A stretch of 64,000 bases of DNA. It comes from Rubellimicrobium arenae (lineage in GTDB: Bacteria > Pseudomonadota > Alphaproteobacteria > Rhodobacterales > Rhodobacteraceae). The DNA is taken from the NCBI RefSeq assembly GCF_017916275.1, contig NZ_JAFMST010000001.1, positions 186,001 to 250,000 on the forward strand. Direction: 5' to 3'. Positions 58,945 through 64,000 of this stretch are shown here, piece after piece. Made by a program: the position numbers and the translations under genes. Position 1 is the first letter of the stretch, and every line of letters begins with the position of its first letter. Under the pieces are notes generated by a model. It searched no databases. It saw only the letters and a list, made by a program, of their open reading frames with translations, and was not told where the DNA came from.

Positions 58945-59559
58945 ATGATCTTCACGGTGGCCATCGACGGGCCCGCGGCGGCGGGCAAGGGCACCATCGC
59001 CCGCGCCATCGCGCGCGAGCTGGGCTTTGCGCATCTGGACACCGGGCTCCTGTACCGGGCGGTGGGCCTGCGCGAGCTGGAGGGCCTGGACCCCGTCGCC
59101 GCCGCGCGGGAGCTCGACCCCGAGGGTCTGGAGGATCCCCGGCTGCGGCAGGCCGACGTCGCGCAGGCGGCGAGCCGGGTCGCCGCGATCCCCGAGGTGC
59201 GGGCCGCGCTTCTCGACTTCCAGAAGGGCTTTGCCCGGCGCGACGGCGGGGCGGTGCTGGACGGGCGGGACATCGGGACGGTGATCTGCCCGGAGGCGGA
59301 GGCGAAGCTCTTCGTCACGGCGAGCGACGAGGCCCGCGCCGGGCGGCGGTTCCGGGAACTGGCCGCGGCGGGCCACGACGTGAGCTACGAGGGGACGCTG
59401 GCCGAGGTGCGGGCGAGGGACGCCCGCGACTCCGCCCGGGATGCCGCGCCGCTCCGCGCCGCCGGGGATGCGGTCGTGATCGACACCTCGGACCTCGGGA
59501 TCGAGGAGGCGGTCGGCGCTGCCCTGGCCGTGGTGCGGGAGCGGCTGGGCGCGCGCTGA
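58945..59559 (+). CDS. cmk: Cytidylate kinase
   Basis: 204 aa. Phosphorylates CMP and dCMP. P-loop [53 protein letters not shown]. Slightly shorter than the E. coli enzyme, as usual in this group. It normally sits directly before rpsA; here two genes intervene. Confidence 0.95.
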   Translation: MIFTVAIDGPAAAGKGTIARAIARELGFAHLDTGLLYRAVGLRELEGLDPVAAARELDPEGLEDPRLRQADVAQAASRVAAIPEVRAALLDFQKGFARRDGGAVLDGRDIGTVICPEAEAKLFVTASDEARAGRRFRELAAAGHDVSYEGTLAEVRARDARDSARDAAPLRAAGDAVVIDTSDLGIEEAVGAALAVVRERLGAR

Positions 59560-59856
59560 GGCCCGCCCCGCGCCCCGTCCCGCGCCCCGCCCCGCGCCTC
59601 GGACGGGCATCGTGTCCCAGGGCAGGCCCAGAAGCGTCCGGATGAAGTCCTGCCGGAGATGATCCGCGAGGGCGGCCACCGCTTCGTCCCGCGCGGGCGA
59701 GGCGATGGCGGCGGCCAGTTCAAGGAGCGCCCGTTGGCGGGGAAAGGCCAGCTCGGGTCGGTCGCCCGCCAGCGCGTCGAGCCGTTCGCGCAGGGCCGCG
59801 AGATGGGCGCGGCGGGCCGTCAGGCCGGAGTCCGGGCGGGGGGTGAGGGGGGGCAT
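59560..59856 (-). CDS. Opposing helical protein without a nearby stop codon
   Basis: From ATG 59856, with GGAG 6 bases upstream, the - strand frame gives a credible helical protein for about 85 residues: LTARRAHLAALRERLDALAG, LLELAAAIASPARDEAVAAL, ADHLRQDFIRTLLGLPWDTM. It then enters a GAGR triplet repeat (GC-rich tandem at 59565-59600) and cmk antisense. The frame has no stop until 52090. The end given here is the cmk boundary, not a stop codon. Either a C-terminal extension exists, or a frame change in the repeat hides the stop. No family recognised. Confidence 0.55.
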
Positions 59857-60010
59857 GGGCTCTCCGGGGCAGGGATGGGCGGCCAGGGTCGCAGGTCCCG
59901 GTTAACGGCCCGCTGGCGCAACGTCCGGGGCGGGGGGGGCCGCGCAACGGGCGCTGCCGCGCGAAACATCCGGCCCGGTCCGGCGTTGAGGACCCCGGAG
60001 GGGGACAGCG

Positions 60011-61030
60011 ATGCTGGAAGGGCTGAGGGCGATCCATCGGGACGCCTGGCGCGATGCCATGCGCCTGGGGCTCCAGTCGGCGGTCGCGGCGGCGGCGGCC
60101 TACGGGATCGCGCGATGGGTCGGCGACGTGGACCCGTTCCTGGTCATCATGATGGCGGTCACCAGCCTTCAGCGGTCGGTGGGCGGGACCATGGGGCAGG
60201 CGGTGATCCGGCTGCAGTCGGCGCTGGCGGGGAGCCTGCTGGGGCTGGCCTGCCTCGTGCTGCTGCCCTCGGGCTGGGGGACGGCGGTGGCGCTGGCGGT
60301 GTCGCTGTTCGCGGTGGGGGTCGCCTCGGCGCTGCGCCCCCTGTGGCAGCTGGCCGTGGTCCCGGCGGTGGGGATGTCGCTGGCCGGGCACGAGGATCTC
60401 GTGGACACGGCGCTGGTGTCGAGCGCGGGGATCCTGATGGGCGCGGCGCTGGGGGTCGTGGTGGCGCTGGCCGTCTGGCCCGAGCGGGCCGAGAGCCGGT
60501 TCGAGCGTCAGTTCCGGCGCGCCCTGCGGGCCACGGCCACGCGGCTGACCGACGCGGTCGAGGCCACGGTCGAGCCCGGCCGCACCCCGCGCGTGGACGA
60601 GCACCTGAGCGCCTGGCACGAGGCGGTCTGGCTGGCGCAGGAAGCGCTGAGCGAGGCGCGGTTCGTGGACCGCGCGGGGATGCAGGCGCGGCTGGACGCC
60701 CTGCGGGAGCTGCACGATTCGGTGACGATCCTGGACCGCGCGGCCGAGGCCGAGAGCCCTCCGCTGGCGGTGGAAGGGATGCGGGGGCAGGTGATGCATC
60801 TGCGGCGGGACGCCTGCGAGGTGCTGACCGGCATGGCGCGGGGCGAGGACGCCGGGGCGGGCCAGATCGACGACATCGACGCCACGCTGGAGCGGCTGCG
60901 GGCGGCCATGGAGGCCGAGGCGGTCGGCGGGGCCGAGCGCGAGACCCGGAGCGCGCTGGCCTTTGGCCTGCGGGAGGTGCGCCGCACGCTGGCCGCGCTG
61001 ATCGAGGCGCAGGGCGCGTTGCGGGCCTGA
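60011..61030 (+). CDS. FUSC/aromatic-acid-exporter-like membrane protein
   Basis: 339 aa. The N-terminal ~160 residues contain about five to six hydrophobic helices (VAAAAAYGIARWVG, FLVIMMAVTSLQRSVGGTMG with the family GxxxG pattern, LAGSLLGLACLVLLP, VSLFAVGVASAL). The remainder is a helical cytoplasmic domain. The family exports aromatic acids or similar compounds. It interrupts the usual cmk-rpsA pair. Confidence 0.78.
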   Translation: MLEGLRAIHRDAWRDAMRLGLQSAVAAAAAYGIARWVGDVDPFLVIMMAVTSLQRSVGGTMGQAVIRLQSALAGSLLGLACLVLLPSGWGTAVALAVSLFAVGVASALRPLWQLAVVPAVGMSLAGHEDLVDTALVSSAGILMGAALGVVVALAVWPERAESRFERQFRRALRATATRLTDAVEATVEPGRTPRVDEHLSAWHEAVWLAQEALSEARFVDRAGMQARLDALRELHDSVTILDRAAEAESPPLAVEGMRGQVMHLRRDACEVLTGMARGEDAGAGQIDDIDATLERLRAAMEAEAVGGAERETRSALAFGLREVRRTLAALIEAQGALRA

Positions 61031-61218
61031 ACGGGGGGCCTGAGCCGGCCGTCCGATCGGGGGCCGGGGCGGCGTCGATGCGGCCCAGGGGCGCCGGATG
61101 CCATCTGAGGGTTGCCTGAGCGGGCCTTGTGCGGTAGGGGGCGGCGTCCCATATGGGATGAATCCCTTCAGACCGGCGGATACAACCGCCAGGCCCGCAA
61201 CACGTAAAGGATCAGCAT

Positions 61219-62898
61219 TTGGCTCAAGCCAGCATGGCGGAGTTCGAGGAACTCCTCAAGGAAAGCTTCGAGATCGACACCCCCTCCGAGGGTTCGGTCG
61301 TCAAGGGTCGGGTCATCGCCATCGAGGCGGGCCAGGCCATCATCGACGTCGGCTACAAGATGGAAGGCCGCGTCGATCTCAAGGAATTCGCCACCCCCGG
61401 CGAGCAGCCCACCGTGAACGTCGGCGATGACGTGGAGGTCTTCCTCCGCAATGTCGAGAACGCCCGTGGCGAAGCGGTGCTGTCCCGCGAGATGGCCAAG
61501 CGCGAAGAAGCCTGGGACCGCCTGGAGAAGGCCTACGAGCGCGAAGAGCGCGTCGACGGCGCCATCTTCGGCCGCGTCAAGGGCGGCTTCACCGTGGACC
61601 TGGGCGGCGCCGTGGCGTTCCTGCCGGGCTCGCAGGTCGACGTTCGTCCGGTTCGTGATGCCGGCCCGCTCATGGGCCTCAAGCAGCCGTTCCAGATCCT
61701 CAAGATGGACCGTCGCCGCGGCAACATCGTCGTGTCGCGCCGTGCGATCCTTGAAGAATCCCGCGCCGAGCAGCGCGCCGAGGTCATCGGCAACCTGTAC
61801 GAAGGCCAGGTGGTCGAGGGCGTGGTCAAGAACATCACCGAATACGGTGCGTTCGTCGACCTGGGCGGCGTGGACGGCCTGCTGCACGTCACCGACATGG
61901 CGTGGCGCCGCGTGAACCACCCGAGCGAGATCCTGTCGATCGGCGAGACCATCAAGGTCCAGGTCATCAAGATCAACAAGGAAACCCACCGCATCAGCCT
62001 GGGCATGAAGCAGCTCCAGGAAGATCCGTGGGACACCGTCGAGCGGAAGTACCCCTACGGGTCCGTCCACACCGGCCGCGTCACCAACATCACCGACTAC
62101 GGCGCCTTCGTGGAGCTGGAGCCGGGGATCGAGGGCCTCGTGCACGTCTCGGAAATGTCCTGGACCAAGAAGAACGTGCACCCCGGCAAGATCGTCTCCA
62201 CCTCCCAGGAGGTCGAGGTCATGGTTCTCGAGATCGACTCGCAGAAGCGCCGCGTGTCCCTGGGCCTCAAGCAGACCCAGCGCAACCCGTGGGAAGTCTT
62301 CGCCGAGCAGTTCCCCGAGGGCTCGAACGTCGAGGGCGAGGTCAAGAACATCACCGAGTTCGGTCTGTTCGTGGGCCTGCCGGGCGACATCGACGGCATG
62401 GTGCACCTGTCCGACCTGTCCTGGGACCAGCGCGGCGAGGACGCGATCCAGTCCTACCGCAAGGGCGACCACGTCAAGGCCAAGGTCATCGAGGTCGACG
62501 TCGAGAAGGAGCGCATCTCGCTCTCCATCAAGGCGATGGAAAACGATCCCTATGCCGAGGCCCTGGGCGGCGTGAAGCGCGGTGACGTGATCACCGTGAA
62601 CGTCACCAAGATCGAGGATGGCGGCATCGAGGTCGAGTACGAGGGGATGAAGTCCTTCATCCGCCGGTCCGACCTGTCGCGCGACCGCTCCGAACAGCGC
62701 CCCGAGCGCTTTGGCGCGGGCGACAAGGTGGACGTGCGCGTCGTGTCCGTGGACACCAAGACCCGCAAGCTCGGCCTGTCGATCAAGGCCCGCGAGATCG
62801 CGGAAGAGAAGGAAGCCGTGGAACAGTACGGCTCGTCCGACTCGGGCGCGTCGCTGGGCGACATCCTGGGCGCGGCGCTGCGCGGCGACCGCGGCTAA
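61219..62898 (+). CDS. rpsA: 30S ribosomal protein S1
   Basis: 559 aa from TTG 61219, chosen because AAAGGA lies 7 bases upstream and the family N-terminus (MAQASMAEFEELLKESFEID) begins there; ATG 61234 is the alternative. Six S1 repeats are visible, with recurring GxVKxIxxxGAFVDLGGVDGLLHVTDMAW-type blocks (NITEYGAFVDLGGVDGLLHV, NITDYGAFVELEPGIEGLVH, NITEFGLFVGLPGDIDGMVH). It brings mRNA to the 30S subunit. A strong terminator follows. Confidence 0.97.
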   Translation: MAQASMAEFEELLKESFEIDTPSEGSVVKGRVIAIEAGQAIIDVGYKMEGRVDLKEFATPGEQPTVNVGDDVEVFLRNVENARGEAVLSREMAKREEAWDRLEKAYEREERVDGAIFGRVKGGFTVDLGGAVAFLPGSQVDVRPVRDAGPLMGLKQPFQILKMDRRRGNIVVSRRAILEESRAEQRAEVIGNLYEGQVVEGVVKNITEYGAFVDLGGVDGLLHVTDMAWRRVNHPSEILSIGETIKVQVIKINKETHRISLGMKQLQEDPWDTVERKYPYGSVHTGRVTNITDYGAFVELEPGIEGLVHVSEMSWTKKNVHPGKIVSTSQEVEVMVLEIDSQKRRVSLGLKQTQRNPWEVFAEQFPEGSNVEGEVKNITEFGLFVGLPGDIDGMVHLSDLSWDQRGEDAIQSYRKGDHVKAKVIEVDVEKERISLSIKAMENDPYAEALGGVKRGDVITVNVTKIEDGGIEVEYEGMKSFIRRSDLSRDRSEQRPERFGAGDKVDVRVVSVDTKTRKLGLSIKAREIAEEKEAVEQYGSSDSGASLGDILGAALRGDRG

Positions 62899-62922
62899 GC
62901 TCAGGCCGGCACGACACAGGGA

Positions 62923-62951
62923 GGGCTCCGCCGGTCGGCGGGGCCCTTTTT
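62923..62951 (+). terminator. Rho-independent terminator of rpsA
   Basis: A 10-bp stem with one G-T pair and GGTC loop (GGGCTCCGCC/GGCGGGGCCC) followed by five T residues, 25 bases after the rpsA stop. Confidence 0.92.
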
Positions 62952-63053
62952 CGTGTCCGGGGCGGGCCTGTCCGGGGCGGCCTCGCTGCGCGACCGGTCC
63001 GGGTCCGGCCGGTCCGGGGCCGCTGCCCTCGCGTCTTAATCCATTGTAGGCCT

Positions 63054-63081
63054 TTGTCCGTGCGGCCCTTTCTTCTATAGT
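63054..63081 (+). promoter_or_regulatory. Candidate ihfB promoter
   Basis: TTGTCC and TATAGT separated by 16 bases in an AT-richer pocket, 56 bases before the ihfB start. Confidence 0.6.
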
Positions 63082-63136
63082 CAGGGTCGGAAGCAGGGCT
63101 TACCTGCTCGACGAGGTGAACTGTCCTGGGGGTGAG

Positions 63137-63472
63137 ATGATCCGGTCCGAGCTGATTCAGAAGATCGCGGAAGAGAACCCGCATCTTTACCAAAGGGACG
63201 TCGAGAAGATCGTGAACACGATCTTCGACCGGATCGTGGAGGCCATGGCCCAGGGAAACCGGGTGGAGCTGCGGGGCTTCGGGGCCTTTTCCGTGAAGCG
63301 GCGGGACGGGCGCACCGGCCGCAATCCCCGGACCGGCGAGGCCGTCGAGGTGGACGAGAAGCACGTCCCCTTCTTCAAGACCGGCAAGCTTTTGCGCGAC
63401 CGGCTGAACGGCAAGGTGGGCGGCGTGGCCGGCCCGGACGACGCGTCTGACCTTGACGACGACGAGGACTGA
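63137..63472 (+). CDS. ihfB: Integration host factor beta subunit
   Basis: 111 aa from ATG 63137 with GGGGGTGAG upstream; the frame is open to 63116, but [20 protein letters not shown] is the family start. DNA-bending arm [40 protein letters not shown]. The core ends near residue 94; an additional acidic tail ([13 protein letters not shown]) extends it. The partner alpha subunit is not in the window. It follows rpsA as in most Proteobacteria. Confidence 0.95.
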   Translation: MIRSELIQKIAEENPHLYQRDVEKIVNTIFDRIVEAMAQGNRVELRGFGAFSVKRRDGRTGRNPRTGEAVEVDEKHVPFFKTGKLLRDRLNGKVGGVAGPDDASDLDDDED

Positions 63473-63566
63473 GGCCCGCCGACCGGTTGCGCCCGGCGCG
63501 GGACGGTGGCATCTGTCCCAGCGCCGCCGCGCAGTTCCGCGCCGGACGGCCCGCGAGGCTTGATCC

Positions 63567-63929
63567 ATGCGATTTCTGAAGACCGCCTTCTGGGGCCTTG
63601 TCGCCGTCATCCTGGTGACCATGGGACTGGCCAACCGGGGCATCGTGACGCTGCGCGTGCTGCCCGAAGCGTTCAGCACCTGGCTGGGGGTGTCGCCCGA
63701 CATCGACCTGCCGCTGTTCCTGGTGATCCTTCTAGGGGTCGCGCTGGGGCTCCTCGTGGGGTTCATCTGGGAATGGATCCGCGAGATCCCGGAACGGGCG
63801 CAGGGGCGCGCCACCGCGCGGGAGCTGGAGCGGCTGCGCCGCGAGGTCGCACGCCAGCGGGCCGAGGCCGCGCCGAGGAACGACGTGCTGGCCGCGATCG
63901 AGGCGCCGGTGGTGCCGGCGCGGCGCTGA
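63567..63929 (+). CDS. LapA-domain (DUF1049) membrane protein
   Basis: 120 aa: two membrane helices (FWGLVAVILVTMGLANRG and LFLVILLGVALGLLVGFIW) followed by a charged helix (ATARELERLRREVARQRAEA). This is the LipopolysAccharide-assembly-protein-A-like domain often found after ihfB. In E. coli its relatives help control LPS synthesis; in this organism the role is inferred. Confidence 0.85.
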   Translation: MRFLKTAFWGLVAVILVTMGLANRGIVTLRVLPEAFSTWLGVSPDIDLPLFLVILLGVALGLLVGFIWEWIREIPERAQGRATARELERLRREVARQRAEAAPRNDVLAAIEAPVVPARR

Positions 63930-63930
63930 C

Positions 63931-64000
63931 ATGGCGTTCCGCGTCACCGGGCCGGCGCAGGCGGGCCTGCGGGCGGCGGGCCGGGCCAGCGGTCCGGTCC
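63931..64000 (+). CDS. Start of an unidentified gene, cut by the window end
   Basis: An ATG one base after the LapA-like stop opens a frame (MAFRVTGPAQAGLRAAGRAS) running off the window. Too short to identify. The tight spacing suggests operon membership. Confidence 0.4.
   Translation, partial: MAFRVTGPAQAGLRAAGRASGPV

Noticed and set aside
52090-59856. 2588-aa reading frame on the - strand taken as one giant gene
   Set aside because: It runs antisense to six well-identified genes. Beyond its first ~85 codons the composition is that of a high-GC antisense frame; only the N-terminal part outside other genes is kept.

Overview
The window looks like an alphaproteobacterial chromosome of the order Rhodobacterales. 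The evidence is very high GC, a fabA-fabB-fabI operon divergent from an Irr-type Fur regulator, a miaB-phoH-ybeY-corC-lnt-metK run with a SAM/SAH-type riboswitch before metK, and cmk...rpsA-ihfB-lapA. The left ~40 kb is a prophage with an accessory tail end; the right ~23 kb is core chromosome. No integrase, tRNA or att site is visible, so the left prophage end lies outside the window and the right end (about 39.6-40.7 kb) is inferred.

Region 1 (1-25.8 kb) is the late region of a long-tailed siphovirus-like phage on the + strand. It holds terminase subunits, a fused prohead protease-capsid protein, portal, a coiled-coil/carbohydrate-binding fibre-like protein, connector, head closure, tail completion, tail terminator, tail tube, a tail assembly chaperone pair with an in-phase GGGAAAC slippery heptamer, tape measure, two tail-tip/fibre-like genes and a lysis block with a GH19 endolysin. 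It ends with a receptor/depolymerase block: a spike-base protein resembling the one of Rhodobacter gene transfer agents, an SGNH-hydrolase spike and a large beta-helix tailspike with a lectin-like insertion. One small membrane-protein gene on the - strand interrupts the tail genes.

Region 2 (25.8-39.6 kb) is mostly - strand, gene-sparse and repetitive. It carries a secreted VPLPA-CTERM-like protein, a sulfotransferase and a polysaccharide-polymerase-like membrane protein (possible surface-modifying cargo), and many very small genes. A small-gene cassette (CxxC protein, hairpin, gene C, gene B, hairpin repeat, Rmf/CrpP-like gene A) occurs twice, at 29.2-30.6 and 33.8-35.4 kb. An 84-aa gene plus hicB pair is intact at 38.0-38.8 kb and decayed at 36.4-36.8 kb. 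The hairpins keep pairing through compensatory changes. This is the least explained part of the window.

Region 3 (39.7-64 kb) begins with an RTX-repeat protein, an enolase-superfamily enzyme, an MFS exporter, an alpha/beta hydrolase, a DUF1697 protein and a VOC protein. Housekeeping genes follow: unsaturated fatty-acid synthesis (fabA, fabB, fabI), iron response (irr), tRNA modification (miaB, trmB), RNA metabolism (phoH, ybeY), envelope (corC-like, lnt), SAM synthesis (metK), an exported oxidoreductase, shikimate pathway (aroA), CMP kinase, ribosomal protein S1 and IHF-beta. Between cmk and rpsA lie a FUSC-type membrane protein and an opposing gene whose frame has no nearby stop codon.
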